This document shows, one piece after another, positions 1 through 8,632 of a stretch of DNA of 64,000 nt; positions within the stretch are counted from its first letter, which is position 1; every line of letters begins with the position of its first letter. The position numbers were made by a program, and so were the translations under genes. Location: positions 2,048,501 through 2,112,500 of the forward strand of contig NZ_CP025407.1 of NCBI RefSeq assembly GCF_002847285.1. Reading direction: 5' to 3'. The notes under the pieces are model-generated. The model saw nothing but the letters and a program-made list of their open reading frames with translations, made no database searches and was not told where the DNA came from. This stretch comes from Streptomyces sp. CMB-StM0423 (GTDB lineage Bacteria; Actinomycetota; Actinomycetes; Streptomycetales; Streptomycetaceae).

Positions 1-49
1 CTGACCCGCCCGGCGCGACGCCCGGTGGCGGAGCGATAACCTGGGCCCC

Positions 50-871
50 GTGCGTATCGCCAGGTTCTCCGTCGACGGCAGCGTCGCGTTCGGTGTGGTC
101 GAAGGCTCCGACGGCTTCGACGGGGCCGGCGCCCCGCGGGGCGAGGTCACCCTCGATGTGATCAAGGGCCATCCCTTCGCCGAGTTCGAGCGGTCGGGCC
201 GCAAGCTCCCGCTGGACAAGGTGCGGTTGCTGCCCCCCGTCCTGCCCAACAAGGTCGTCGCGATCGGCCGCAACTACGCCGAGCACGCCGCGGAGCTGGG
301 ACACCCCTTGTCGAGCCCGCCGGAGTTGCCCCTCACCTTCTTCAAGCCGTCCACCTCGGTGATCGGGCCCGGCGACCCCATCGCGTACCCCTCCTTCTCC
401 GAGGACCTGCAGCACGAGGCGGAGCTGGCCGTCGTCATCGGCCGGCTCTGCCGCGACGTGCCGCTGGCGCGGGCCCAGGAAGTGATCCTCGGCTACACCT
501 GCGCGAACGACGTGACCGCGCGGGACGTCCAGCGGCGCGAGCAGCAGTGGGCCAGGGCCAAGGGCTTCGACACCTCCTGCCCGCTCGGCCCCTGGGTCGA
601 GACGGAGCTGGACCCGGCCCGGATCGCCGACGGCATCGCCATCCAGTGCACCGTCAACGGCGCCCAGCGCCAGCTCGGCAGCACCACGGACCTGGTCCGC
701 TCGATCCCGGAGCTGATCGTGCACGTCACCGAGGCGATGACGCTGCTGCCCGGTGACGTCATCCTCACCGGGACCCCGGCGGGCGTCGGCCCGCTCCAGG
801 ACGGCGACGAGGTCGCCGTCACCATCGAAGGCATCGGCACTCTCGCCAACAAGGTGATCAAGCGTGGCTAG
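50..871 (+). CDS. Fumarylacetoacetate hydrolase (FAH) family protein
   Basis: A 273-residue FAH-superfamily protein, probably a divalent-metal-dependent C-C hydrolase or decarboxylase acting on small 2-oxo acids. Visible motifs: [16 protein letters not shown] near residue 70, [13 protein letters not shown] near 95, the metal-ligand stretch [11 protein letters not shown] near 123, [12 protein letters not shown] near 148 and [16 protein letters not shown] near 240. It starts at GTG, with only a weak GGCGGAG 16 bases upstream, so the start is not certain. Its last 8 bases overlap the GTG start of gltX, which indicates translational coupling. Substrate cannot be read from sequence. Family call sure, exact reaction unknown. 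Confidence 0.9.
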   Translation: MRIARFSVDGSVAFGVVEGSDGFDGAGAPRGEVTLDVIKGHPFAEFERSGRKLPLDKVRLLPPVLPNKVVAIGRNYAEHAAELGHPLSSPPELPLTFFKPSTSVIGPGDPIAYPSFSEDLQHEAELAVVIGRLCRDVPLARAQEVILGYTCANDVTARDVQRREQQWARAKGFDTSCPLGPWVETELDPARIADGIAIQCTVNGAQRQLGSTTDLVRSIPELIVHVTEAMTLLPGDVILTGTPAGVGPLQDGDEVAVTIEGIGTLANKVIKRG

Positions 872-2378
872 CGCAGCCCCCCCGGCCCCCCTGCGGGTCC
901 GCTTCTGTCCCTCCCCCACCGGCAACCCCCATGTGGGCCTGGTGCGCACCGCCCTGTTCAACTGGGCGTACGCCCGCCACACCGGCGGCTCGCTGGTCTT
1001 CCGGATCGAGGACACCGACGCGGCCCGCGACTCCGAGGAGTCGTACGAGCAACTGCTCGACTCCTTCCGCTGGCTCGGCATCGACTGGGACGAGGGCCCC
1101 GAGGCCGGCGGCCCGCACGCGCCGTACCGGCAGTCGCAGCGCATGGACATCTACGCCGACGTGGCCGGCCGGCTCCAGGAGGCCGGGCACGCCTACCGCT
1201 GCTACTGCACCGCGGCGGAGCTGGAGGAGCGCCGCGAGGCGGCGCGCGCCGCGGGGCGGCCCTCCGGGTACGACGGGCACTGCCGCGACCTGAGCGCCGA
1301 GCAGGTGGCCGCGTACGAGGCCGAGGGCCGTGCCTCGATCGTCCGCTTCCGGATGCCGGACGAGACGATCACCTTCACCGACCTGGTGCGCGGCGAGCTG
1401 ACCTTCGCACCCGAGAACGTCACGGACTACGGCATCGTGCGCGCCAACGGCGCCCCGCTCTACACCCTGGTCAACCCCGTCGACGACGCGCTGATGGAGA
1501 TCACGCACGTGCTGCGCGGCGAGGACCTGCTGTCCTCCACCCCGCGGCAGATCGCGCTCTACCGCGCGCTGATCGACCTCGGCGTCGCCAAGCGGGTGCC
1601 GGACTTCGGCCACCTGCCGTACGTCATGGGCGAGGGCAACAAGAAGCTCTCCAAGCGCGACCCGCAGGCGTCGCTCAACCTCTACCGCGAGCGCGGCTTC
1701 CTGCCCGAGGGGCTGATCAACTACCTCTCGCTGCTGGGCTGGTCGCTCTCCGCCGACCGGGACGTCTTCACCCGCGAGGAACTGGTCGCGGCCTTCGACA
1801 TCACCGACGTGGTGCCCAACCCCGCGCGCTTCGACCTGAAGAAGGCCGAGGCCATCAACGCGGACCACATCCGCATGCTCGACGTGAAGGACTTCGCCGA
1901 GCGCTGCGCGCCCTGGCTGCGGGCGCCGCATGCGCCGTGGCCGGCGGAGGCGTTCGACGCGGACGCCTTCGCTGCGGTGGCGCCGCTGGCGCAGACGCGG
2001 CTGACCGTGCTGTCCGACATCACGGCCAACGTCGACTTCCTCTTCCTCGACGAGCCGGTGTCCGACGAGAAGTCGTGGGACAAAGCCATGAAGAAGGGGC
2101 AGCCGGGGCAGCCGGGCGCGGCCGGCCTGCTGCGCACGGCGCGCGCGAAGCTGGCGGCGGCCGAGTGGTCGGCGGAGCCGCTGAAGGAGGCCGTGCTCGC
2201 CGCGGGCGAGGAGCACGGCCTGAAGCTGGGCAAGGCGCAGGCGCCGGTACGGGTCGCGGTCACGGGGCGGACGGTGGGGCTGCCGCTGTTCGAGTCCCTG
2301 GAGGTGCTGGGCCGCGAGCGGACGCTGGCGCGCGTGGACGCGGCGCTGGCCAGGCTGGCGGCGGAGCCGCAGGGCTAG
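864..2378 (+). CDS. gltX: Glutamyl-tRNA synthetase GltX
   Basis: Class I glutamyl-tRNA synthetase of 504 residues, charging tRNA(Glu) with glutamate in the cytosol. The HIGH-type signature appears as [20 protein letters not shown] at residues 13-32, and the KMSKS-type loop as [12 protein letters not shown] near 255. The C-terminal anticodon-binding helical region is complete. If the organism lacks a glutaminyl-tRNA synthetase, this enzyme also mischarges tRNA(Gln), which the gatCAB product encoded near 53-57 kb would then amidate. It starts at a GTG inside the last codons of the FAH gene. A strong hairpin follows the stop. I found no tRNA gene next to it in this window. Confidence 0.98.
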   Translation: MASAAPPAPLRVRFCPSPTGNPHVGLVRTALFNWAYARHTGGSLVFRIEDTDAARDSEESYEQLLDSFRWLGIDWDEGPEAGGPHAPYRQSQRMDIYADVAGRLQEAGHAYRCYCTAAELEERREAARAAGRPSGYDGHCRDLSAEQVAAYEAEGRASIVRFRMPDETITFTDLVRGELTFAPENVTDYGIVRANGAPLYTLVNPVDDALMEITHVLRGEDLLSSTPRQIALYRALIDLGVAKRVPDFGHLPYVMGEGNKKLSKRDPQASLNLYRERGFLPEGLINYLSLLGWSLSADRDVFTREELVAAFDITDVVPNPARFDLKKAEAINADHIRMLDVKDFAERCAPWLRAPHAPWPAEAFDADAFAAVAPLAQTRLTVLSDITANVDFLFLDEPVSDEKSWDKAMKKGQPGQPGAAGLLRTARAKLAAAEWSAEPLKEAVLAAGEEHGLKLGKAQAPVRVAVTGRTVGLPLFESLEVLGRERTLARVDAALARLAAEPQG

Positions 2379-2401
2379 GCGGCGCAGCCGCAGACGACGC
2401 G

Positions 2402-2430
2402 CGAAGGCCCCGCCTACGGCGGGGCCTTCG
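2402..2430 (+). terminator. gltX terminator hairpin
   Basis: Perfect 13-bp stem (2402-2414 with 2418-2430) around a TAC loop, starting 23 bases after the gltX stop. There is no T-run, as is usual for GC-rich actinobacteria. It probably also serves the convergent accE transcript. Confidence 0.75.
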
Positions 2431-2458
2431 GTGTGTGCGGGGCCGGGCAGGGGCCCGG

Positions 2459-2671
2459 TCAGCGCTGCCAGCTATGCGGGGCGCGGAACCCGTGCTGGCG
2501 CTCCAGCCGGCGCCAGCGGGCCGCGGAGCCGCCGTGCCCGCCGTGGCGGGCGTGCGCCGGCTGCGGGGCGGCGGCGCGGGCGAGGAGCACCGCGGTGAGC
2601 GCGGCGAGCTCCTCCTCGCTGGCCTCGCCCTTCTCGACGCGGACGAGGTTCTCGGTGTGCTGCGTGGTCAC
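2459..2671 (-). CDS. accE: Acyl-CoA carboxylase epsilon subunit
   Basis: Small 70-residue protein carrying the actinobacterial epsilon-subunit signature [20 protein letters not shown], followed by an Ala/His/Gly-rich tail. Epsilon subunits bind the carboxyltransferase beta hexamer and the biotinylated alpha subunit and stimulate acetyl/propionyl-CoA carboxylation. The GTG at 2671 was chosen because AGGAG lies 7 bases upstream of it. A GTG at 2740 that overlaps the accB stop (GTGA) would add 23 poorly conserved Pro/Ala-rich residues and lacks a clear ribosome site. It follows accB on the same strand, so the two subunits are made together. Confidence 0.88.
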   Translation of the reverse strand: MTTQHTENLVRVEKGEASEEELAALTAVLLARAAAPQPAHARHGGHGGSAARWRRLERQHGFRAPHSWQR

Positions 2672-2736
2672 GTGTGTGCTCCTGGGCTGTTCTGCGCGGT
2701 CGGCTGCGGGCTGCGGGGCGTGCGGAAGCGGCGGGG

Positions 2737-4344
2737 TCACTGCGGCGGGTTGCCGTGCTTGCGCGCCGGCAGGTCCGCGTGCTTCGTACGCAACATGGCC
2801 AATGAGCGGATCAGCACCCGGCGGGTGTCGGCGGGGTCGATGACGTCGTCGACGAGGCCGCGTTCGGCCGCGTAGTACGGGTGCATCAGCTCGGCCTTGT
2901 ACTGCTTGACCATGTCCGCCCGCTTGGCGTCGGGGTCGTCCGCGGCCGCGATGTCGCGCCGGAAGATCACGTTCGCCGCGCCCTCCGCACCCATCACCGC
3001 GATCTCGTTCGTCGGCCAGGCATACGTCAGGTCAGCGCCGATGGACTGGCTGTCCATCACGATGTACGCGCCGCCGTACGCCTTCCGCAGCACCACCGAG
3101 ATCCGCGGCACGGTGGCGTTGCAGTACGCGTACAGCAGCTTCGCCCCGTGCCTGATGATCCCGCCGTGCTCCTGGTCCACCCCGGGCAGGAAGCCCGGGA
3201 CGTCGAGCAAGGTGACGATCGGAATATTGAAAGCATCGCACATCTGGACAAAGCGGGCACCCTTCTCGGACGCCTCGATATCCAGCACACCCGCGAGGGA
3301 CTGCGGCTGGCTGGCGACGATACCCACCACCTGACCGTCCAGCCGGGTGAGCGCACAGATCAGATTCGTCGCCCAGCGCTCATGCACCTCAAGGTACTCA
3401 CCGTCATCGACGAGCTCCTCAACCACCCCGCGCATGTCATACGGCCGGTTCCCATCCGCCGGCACCAGATCCAGCAGCACATCGCCGGACCTGTCCGCCG
3501 GATCCTCGGCAGTGACCCCCGGCGGGTTCTCCCGGTTGTTCTGCGGCAGCATCGACAGCAGGTACCGCACCTCCTCCAGACACGTCACCTCGTCGTCATA
3601 CGCGAAGTGACACACCCCCGAAGTCCCCGCATGCACATCCGCACCACCCAGACCGTTCTGGGTGATCTCCTCACCCGTCACCGCCTTGACCACATCCGGA
3701 CCCGTGATGAACATCTGCGACGTCTCACGCACCATGAACACGAAATCCGTCAGCGCCGGGCTATAGGCCGCACCACCCGCACACGGCCCCAGCATCACCG
3801 AAATCTGCGGAATCACACCCGACGCACGGGTGTTGCGCTGGAAAATCCCCCCATAGCCGGCCAGCGCCGAGACACCCTCCTGAATACGCGCACCCGCACC
3901 ATCATTCAACGACACCAGCGGCGCACCCGCAGAAATCGCCTTGTCCATGATCTTGTGGATCTTCTCCGCATGCGCCTCACCCAGCGCACCACCGAAGATC
4001 CGGAAGTCATGCGCATAGACGAACACCGTCCGCCCGTGCACCGCCCCCCAACCCGTGATCACACCATCCGTGTACGGCCGCTTCGCCTCCAGCCCGAAAC
4101 CCGAAGCCCGGTGCCGCCGCAACGGCTCCACCTCATTGAACGACCCCTCATCCAGCAACAGGTCGATCCGCTCCCGCGCAGTGAGCTTCCCCTTCGCCCT
4201 CTGCGCCGCGGTCGCCCGCTCACTCGGCCCCGCATGGGCCTGCTCGCGAATGCGGCGCAGTTCGGCCGCCCGCCCCCGGGCCTCGTTCTCGACGGCGCCT
4301 GCCGTCGCTGCCGCGTCGGAGGGGGCGTAGTCCACTGTGGTCAT
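2737..4344 (-). CDS. accB: Acetyl/propionyl-CoA carboxylase beta (carboxyltransferase) subunit
   Basis: Carboxyltransferase beta subunit of about 535 residues that transfers the carboxyl group from biotin to acetyl- or propionyl-CoA, supplying malonyl- and methylmalonyl-CoA for fatty acids and polyketides. Both crotonase-fold halves are present: FAGGA-like IFGGALGEAHAEKIHK and GPCAGGAAYSPALTDF with the oxyanion glycines in the N half, and FLPGVDQEHGGIIRHGAKLL and RKAYGGAYIVMDS in the C half. The C-terminus ARKHGNPPQ is what I remember for S. coelicolor AccB rather than PccB. An ATG at 4371 is also possible. A TAAGGT -10-like box at 4375-4380 sits so close to it that the transcript probably begins after it, favouring 4344. 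Confidence 0.95.
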   Translation of the reverse strand: MTTVDYAPSDAAATAGAVENEARGRAAELRRIREQAHAGPSERATAAQRAKGKLTARERIDLLLDEGSFNEVEPLRRHRASGFGLEAKRPYTDGVITGWGAVHGRTVFVYAHDFRIFGGALGEAHAEKIHKIMDKAISAGAPLVSLNDGAGARIQEGVSALAGYGGIFQRNTRASGVIPQISVMLGPCAGGAAYSPALTDFVFMVRETSQMFITGPDVVKAVTGEEITQNGLGGADVHAGTSGVCHFAYDDEVTCLEEVRYLLSMLPQNNRENPPGVTAEDPADRSGDVLLDLVPADGNRPYDMRGVVEELVDDGEYLEVHERWATNLICALTRLDGQVVGIVASQPQSLAGVLDIEASEKGARFVQMCDAFNIPIVTLLDVPGFLPGVDQEHGGIIRHGAKLLYAYCNATVPRISVVLRKAYGGAYIVMDSQSIGADLTYAWPTNEIAVMGAEGAANVIFRRDIAAADDPDAKRADMVKQYKAELMHPYYAAERGLVDDVIDPADTRRVLIRSLAMLRTKHADLPARKHGNPPQ

Positions 4345-4520
4345 GAAACGACGGTACGGGTACTTGGGCATCGAACCTTATGTCATTTCCCTACAACGTC
4401 GGCCGGTAAATCATGAGCACCCGGCACTATGTGCAGGTGACGGGGCCAGAGATCGGCCAACGACACGTCGAGCAGCGCTGTAGGGCTTCGACAAGCAGTT
4501 GGACAGATCGTTGACGCGCG

Positions 4521-4544
4521 AGAAGGTTCCGTAGCAGACCTTCT
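4521..4544. promoter_or_regulatory. Operator-like inverted repeat upstream of the MarR gene
   Basis: AGAAGGT and ACCTTCT arms with a 10-base spacer, ending 15 bases before the MarR ATG. It matches the repeat before the exporter (5096-5119) at 17 of 24 positions with the same geometry, sharing the core CCGTAG. The best reading is a MarR dimer site for autoregulation. A TTGACG at 4511-4516 just upstream could be the -35 box. Confidence 0.65.
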
Positions 4545-4559
4545 TGTTAGCCTGGAGCC

Positions 4560-5060
4560 ATGACCACCATGCCCGTATCCCGCGCGCCCGACCGTACCGT
4601 GCCGGACGTCACCGGCATCCTGATGCACACCGCGCACGTGCTCAACACCCGGCTGTCCGCCGCGCTGACGGAGGTCGGGCTGCTCCAGCGCGAGCAGTGC
4701 GTGCTCGTCCACGCGCTCGGGGCCGAGCGCACCCAGGGGCAGCTCGCCGAGCTGTCGCGGATGGACAAGACCACGATGGTCGTGACCGTGGACGGCCTGG
4801 AGAAGGCCGGGTACGCCGAGCGGCGGCCGTCGAGCACGGACCGCAGAGCGCGCATCATCCACGTCACCGAGGCCGGCGCGGAGGTCGCGGCGCGCGGCCA
4901 GGAGGTCGTCGACCGCGTGCATCAGGAGGTGCTCGACGCGCTGCCGGCCGCGCAGCGGGACGCCTTCGTCGCCGCCCTGGAGGGCCTGATGGCCGGCCCG
5001 CTCGCCGAGCCCGTCCCGTCCGACCAGCCGGTTCGCCGGGCGCGGCAGGCCCGGCGGTAG
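4560..5060 (+). CDS. MarR-family transcriptional regulator
   Basis: A 166-residue winged-helix regulator. The recognition-helix region QGQLAELSRMDKTTMVVTVD and the wing ERRPSSTDRRARIIHVTEAG (residues about 60-105) are typical of MarR proteins, flanked by dimerisation helices. The first ATG has GGAG only 2 bases upstream; the ATG at 4569 has an 11-base spacing and is an alternative start. The MFS exporter follows 101 bases downstream on the same strand. Each gene has its own copy of the same inverted repeat, so the protein probably represses itself and the exporter until a small toxic ligand binds. The ligand is unknown. Confidence 0.93.
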   Translation: MTTMPVSRAPDRTVPDVTGILMHTAHVLNTRLSAALTEVGLLQREQCVLVHALGAERTQGQLAELSRMDKTTMVVTVDGLEKAGYAERRPSSTDRRARIIHVTEAGAEVAARGQEVVDRVHQEVLDALPAAQRDAFVAALEGLMAGPLAEPVPSDQPVRRARQARR

Positions 5061-5095
5061 CCGGCGAGAAGGTCCGTACAAGAAAACTAGATAAG

Positions 5096-5119
5096 AGATA
5101 GTCCCGTAGAAAACTATCT
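5096..5119. promoter_or_regulatory. Operator-like inverted repeat upstream of the MFS exporter
   Basis: AGATAGT and ACTATCT arms with a 10-base spacer, 42 bases before the exporter ATG. It aligns with the repeat at 4521-4544 (17 of 24 bases, common pattern AGA..GT.CCGTAG.A.AC..TCT). A degenerate third copy begins at 5067 (AGAAGGT then CCGTA). It is probably where the MarR protein represses the exporter. Confidence 0.65.
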
Positions 5120-5161
5120 GCTACGGTCTCTCCTGTTGCCCAACGCATCAGGAGAGACCGC

Positions 5162-6796
5162 ATGAACGCCACCGACGCACCGCAGGACCGATCCCGCTGG
5201 TTCGCACTCGCGATCCTCTGCACCGGCGCGCTGATGATCGTCCTCGACGGCAGCATCGTCACCGTCGCGCTGCCCGCCATCCAGCAGGACCTGGGGTTCT
5301 CCCCCGCCGACCTGACCTGGACCGTCAACGCCTACATGATCGCCTTCGGCGGGCTGCTCCTCCTCGCCGGCCGCCTCGGCGACCTGCTCGGCCGCAAGCG
5401 GGTGTTCGTCGCCGGCATCGCGCTCTTCACCGCCGCCTCACTGCTGTGCGGCGCGGCGACCGAGCCGTGGATGCTGATCGCCGCGCGCTTCGTGCAGGGC
5501 GTCGGCGGAGCGCTTGCCTCGGCCGTCGGGCTCGGCATGATCGTCACGCTCTTCACCGATGCAAAGGAGCGGGCGAAGGCCATCGGTGCCTTCGCGTTCA
5601 CCGGCGCGGTCGGCGCCTCGCTGGGCCAGGTGCTCGGCGGCCTGCTCACCGACGCGCTGAGCTGGCACTGGATCTTCTTCATCAACGTGCCCATCGGGCT
5701 GGCGACCGCCGCGCTGGCGCTGCGCGTGCTGCCGGGCGACCGCGGCATCGGCCTGGCCGCGGGCGCCGACGTCGCCGGGGCGCTGCTGGTCACCTCCGGG
5801 CTGATGCTCGGCGTCTACACCATCATCGAGACCGGGAGCCACGGCTGGGCCTCCGGCCGCACCCTCGGCTCCGCCGCACTCGCCGCGGCCCTGCTCGCCG
5901 GCTTCGTGCTCCGCCAGGCCCGGGCCGCCGCGCCGCTGCTGCCGCTGCGCGTGTTCCGCTCGCGCGCCGTCGCCGGCGCCAACGCCGTCCAACTGCTCGT
6001 GATCTCGGGGATCTTCGCCTTCCAGATCATCGTGGCGCTCTACATGCAGCAGGTGCTGGGCTACGGGGCCGCCGAGACCGGTCTCGCGATGCTGCCGGCC
6101 GCGCTCACCATCGGCGTCACCTCGCTGCTCGTCTCCGCCCGGCTGGTGGCGCGGTTCGGCGAGCGGTCGGTGCTGCTGGCCGGGCTGGTGCTGCTCGCGG
6201 CCGGTCTTGCGCTGCTCGTCCGGCTCCCGCGGGACCCGGCCGAGGTGAGCTACGCGGCCCACCTGCTGCCGACGATGCTGCTGCTCAGCGGCGGCGGGCT
6301 GGTGCTGCCCGCGATGACGGCGCTGGGCATGTCCGGGGCGCGCGAGGACGACGCCGGGGTGGTGTCGGGGCTCTTCAACACCGGGCAGCAGATGGGCGGC
6401 GCGCTGGGCGTCGCGGTGCTGACCACGCTGGCGGCGGGGCGCACGGAGTCGCTGGCCGCGGGCGGGGAGGGCCGGGACGCGGCGCTGACGGGCGGCTTCC
6501 AGCTCGCGTTCGGCATCGGGGCGGTGCTGGTCGCCGCGGCGGCGGTGCTGACGGTCGCGGTGCTGCGGCCGCATACGGCCGGCGGGCCGCGGCAGCCCGG
6601 CGGCGGTGCGGAGAGCGGCGGTGTGGCGGCTGCCGGTGCGGAGGGTCCGCGTGCGGAGGGTGGCGTGGGCGCGAAGAGCGCCGGTGCGGGCTCCGGCGCC
6701 GCCCCGGCGCCCGGTGCTACTCCTGCGGCACGACTCCGGCCCGCAGCAGACCGTAGGCGAACGCATCGTCCAGCGCCTGCCACGACGCCGCGATGA
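5162..6796 (+). CDS. MFS drug exporter, DHA2 (EmrB/QacA) type
   Basis: A 544-residue proton-driven major facilitator with about 14 predicted membrane helices. The first helix carries ALMIVLDGSIVTVALPAIQ, the TM1 signature of DHA2 exporters, and GRLGDLLGRKRVFVAG is the conserved loop 2-3 motif. AGGAGAGA lies 6-12 bases before the ATG. It probably exports a hydrophobic drug or toxic metabolite under control of the upstream MarR protein. The last 60 or so residues form an Ala/Gly/Arg-rich tail beyond the last helix. This tail overlaps the 3' end of cimA, on the opposite strand, by 80 bases. Confidence 0.93.
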   Translation: MNATDAPQDRSRWFALAILCTGALMIVLDGSIVTVALPAIQQDLGFSPADLTWTVNAYMIAFGGLLLLAGRLGDLLGRKRVFVAGIALFTAASLLCGAATEPWMLIAARFVQGVGGALASAVGLGMIVTLFTDAKERAKAIGAFAFTGAVGASLGQVLGGLLTDALSWHWIFFINVPIGLATAALALRVLPGDRGIGLAAGADVAGALLVTSGLMLGVYTIIETGSHGWASGRTLGSAALAAALLAGFVLRQARAAAPLLPLRVFRSRAVAGANAVQLLVISGIFAFQIIVALYMQQVLGYGAAETGLAMLPAALTIGVTSLLVSARLVARFGERSVLLAGLVLLAAGLALLVRLPRDPAEVSYAAHLLPTMLLLSGGGLVLPAMTALGMSGAREDDAGVVSGLFNTGQQMGGALGVAVLTTLAAGRTESLAAGGEGRDAALTGGFQLAFGIGAVLVAAAAVLTVAVLRPHTAGGPRQPGGGAESGGVAAAGAEGPRAEGGVGAKSAGAGSGAAPAPGATPAARLRPAADRRRTHRPAPATTPR

Positions 6797-8345
6797 CGTT
6801 GTCCGCGACCCCGACGGTGTCCCACTCGCCGTGGCCGTCGCTCGTGGTGATGAGCACCCGCGTCGTCGACGCGGTGCCGTGGGTCCCCTCCAGGATCCGC
6901 ACCTTGTAGTCGATCAGCTCGAAGTCGGCGAGCTGGGGGTAGATCCGCTCCAGCGCCACCCGCAGGGCCCGGTCCAGCGCATGGACCGGGCCTTTGCCCT
7001 CCGCCGTGACGACGGCCCGCTCGCCCTTCGCCCACAGCTTGACCGTGGCCTCGTTGGCGTGGGTGCCGTCCGGCCGGTCCTCGACGATGGCCCGCCAGGA
7101 CTCGGTGCGGAAGTAGCGCCGCGTCCGGCCGGACTCCCGCAACTGCAGCTCCTCGCGGAGCAGCAGCTCGAAGGAGGCGTCGGCGGCCTCGTACGTCAGC
7201 CCGCGGTGCTCGTTCTCCTTGACCCGCTCGACCACCCGGCTCAGCAGCTCGCGGTCGTCGCCGAGGTCGAGGCCGAGGTCCTTGCCCTTCAGCTCGATGG
7301 ACGCCCGCCCCGCCATGTCGGAGACCAGCATGCGCAGCCGGTTGCCGACCAGCTCGGGGTCGATGTGCTGGTAGAGGTCGGGGTCGACCTTGATGGCGGA
7401 GGCGTGCAGGCCGGCCTTGTGGGCGAAGGCCGAGACGCCCACGTACGGCTGGTGGGTGGCGGGCGCGATGTTGACGACCTCGGCGACGGCGTGCGAGATC
7501 CGGGTCATCTCCGCCAGCTTGCCGGCAGGCAGCACCCGCATGTCGTACTTCAGCTCCAGCGCGGCCACCACCGGGAAGAGGTTGGCGTTGCCGACGCGCT
7601 CGCCGTAGCCGTTGGCGGTGCACTGCACGTGGGTGGCGCCCCCGTCGACGGCGGCCAGGGTGTTGGCCACGGCGCAGCCGGAGTCGTCCTGGGCGTGCAT
7701 GCCCAGCCGCGCGCCGGTGGCGGCCAGCACCTCGGCGACGGTCTCGCGCACCTGGCCGGGGAGCATGCCGCCGTTGGTGTCGCAGAGTACGACGACGTCC
7801 GCGCCCGCCTCGTGCGCGGCGGCGACGACCTGCTTGGCGTACGCGGCATTGGCCCGGTGGCCGTCGAAGAAGTGCTCGCAGTCCACGAAGACCCGGCGGC
7901 CGTGCCCGCGCAGGAACGCGACCGTGTCGCGGATCATCGCCAGGTTCTCGGCGAGCGTGGTGCGCAGCGCCAGCTCCACGTGCCGGTCGTGCGCCTTGGC
8001 GACCAGGGTGACGACGGGGGCCTTCGACTCCAGCAGCGCGAGGACCTGGGGGTCGTCCTCGACCCGTACGCCCGCCTTGCGGGTGGCGCCGAAGGCGACG
8101 AGCTGCGCGTGCCGGAAGTCGACCTCGTCGCGGACGCGGCGGAAGAACTCCGTGTCCCGGGGCACCGCGCCGGGCCAGCCGCCCTCGATGAAGCCCACGC
8201 CGAAGTCGTCGAGGTGCCGGGCGATGGCCAGCTTGTCCGCGACGGTCAGGCTGATGCCCTCGCGCTGCGCGCCGTCGCGCAGCGTGGTGTCGAAGACGTG
8301 GAACGCGTCGTCGGGGGCCTCGGGGGCGGCAGGCTCTGTGCTCAT
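6717..8345 (-). CDS. cimA: (R)-citramalate synthase CimA
   Basis: A 542-residue member of the isopropylmalate/homocitrate synthase family. It condenses pyruvate with acetyl-CoA to (R)-citramalate, the entry to the threonine-independent route to 2-oxobutyrate and isoleucine. The TIM barrel shows FDTTLRDGAQREGISLT at residues 18-34, LCDTNGGMLP and the metal-binding MHAQDDSGCAVANTLAAVDG and CTANGYGERVGNANL. A C-terminal regulatory domain follows. The ATG at 8345 has AGGAG 7 bases upstream; in-frame codons further upstream lie in the attenuator leader. 2-isopropylmalate synthase activity is the alternative, but the length and motifs fit the CimA subfamily. The leader suggests isoleucine-responsive attenuation. 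Confidence 0.93.
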   Translation of the reverse strand: MSTEPAAPEAPDDAFHVFDTTLRDGAQREGISLTVADKLAIARHLDDFGVGFIEGGWPGAVPRDTEFFRRVRDEVDFRHAQLVAFGATRKAGVRVEDDPQVLALLESKAPVVTLVAKAHDRHVELALRTTLAENLAMIRDTVAFLRGHGRRVFVDCEHFFDGHRANAAYAKQVVAAAHEAGADVVVLCDTNGGMLPGQVRETVAEVLAATGARLGMHAQDDSGCAVANTLAAVDGGATHVQCTANGYGERVGNANLFPVVAALELKYDMRVLPAGKLAEMTRISHAVAEVVNIAPATHQPYVGVSAFAHKAGLHASAIKVDPDLYQHIDPELVGNRLRMLVSDMAGRASIELKGKDLGLDLGDDRELLSRVVERVKENEHRGLTYEAADASFELLLREELQLRESGRTRRYFRTESWRAIVEDRPDGTHANEATVKLWAKGERAVVTAEGKGPVHALDRALRVALERIYPQLADFELIDYKVRILEGTHGTASTTRVLITTSDGHGEWDTVGVADNVIAASWQALDDAFAYGLLRAGVVPQE

Positions 8346-8390
8346 CGAAGTGCTCCTGTCGGGATGGTGTGCTCTCCGGTCCCGGAAATG

Positions 8391-8420
8391 GAAAAGACCC
8401 CTCGCGGGTCGCGAGAGGTC
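8391..8420 (-). terminator. Putative attenuator terminator in the cimA leader
   Basis: Read in the cimA direction: stem GACCTCTCGC, loop GACCC, stem GCGAGGGGTC (10 pairs including one T-G), then TTTT. It lies 45 bases before the cimA start and after the short Ile-containing reading frame. T-runs after hairpins are uncommon in this GC-rich DNA, so this looks like a real intrinsic terminator placed inside a leader. Confidence 0.7.
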
Positions 8421-8475
8421 TGCGCGCGGGTCTGGGACGCGGTGAGCCAGCACCGCATGCGGATCGCGGTACGGG

Positions 8476-8511
8476 TCAGCGCGGACCGGCGCGCCTGTTG
8501 CCAATAATCAT
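8476..8511 (-). CDS. Putative cimA leader peptide
   Basis: An 11-codon reading frame, peptide MIIGNRRAGPR, ending 55 bases before the putative attenuator hairpin. Codons 2 and 3 are both ATT, an isoleucine codon this genome otherwise avoids in favour of ATC. The same rare-codon habit is seen in the ilvB leader (ATT, GTA, CTT). Slow decoding when charged tRNA(Ile) is scarce would let an antiterminator form and cimA be read. No clear ribosome-binding site precedes it, so translation is inferred. Confidence 0.5.
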   Translation of the reverse strand: MIIGNRRAGPR

Positions 8512-8536
8512 GACGGCAGACGAGGTCACGTCGGGC

Positions 8537-8575
8537 AGTGTGGCACACACTCCGCCCGGTCTGGAGACCTGTCTC
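8537..8575. promoter_or_regulatory. Two palindromes in the cimA/protease divergent region
   Basis: AGTGTG-GCA-CACACT (8537-8551) and GAGAC-CT-GTCTC (8564-8575) lie next to each other upstream of the cimA leader and the protease. The second, read as TGAGACAGGTCTC on the minus strand, resembles the TGAGAC...GTCTCA sites I remember for IclR-type Leu/Ile regulators (LtbR/NdgR), but its centre is one base shorter. Regulator assignment is inference. Confidence 0.45.
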
Positions 8576-8632
8576 ACAATACGGGCAGAGTGCCCACGTT
8601 TCGTACGGGGAGGTCAGGGCGCAATTGCGGTC

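Noticed and set aside
2379..2458. tRNA-Glu/Gln gene expected beside gltX
   Set aside because: No cloverleaf or TTCGA-type T-arm found; only the terminator is there.
2672..2740. Longer accE start at GTG 2740 overlapping the accB stop
   Set aside because: Adds Pro/Ala-rich residues outside the family's conserved start, and the GTG at 2671 has a better ribosome site. Kept as an alternative.
2881..4416. 511-codon open frame antisense to accB
   Set aside because: It mirrors the codon bias of accB, is full of Arg/His with no family motif, and accB is certain.
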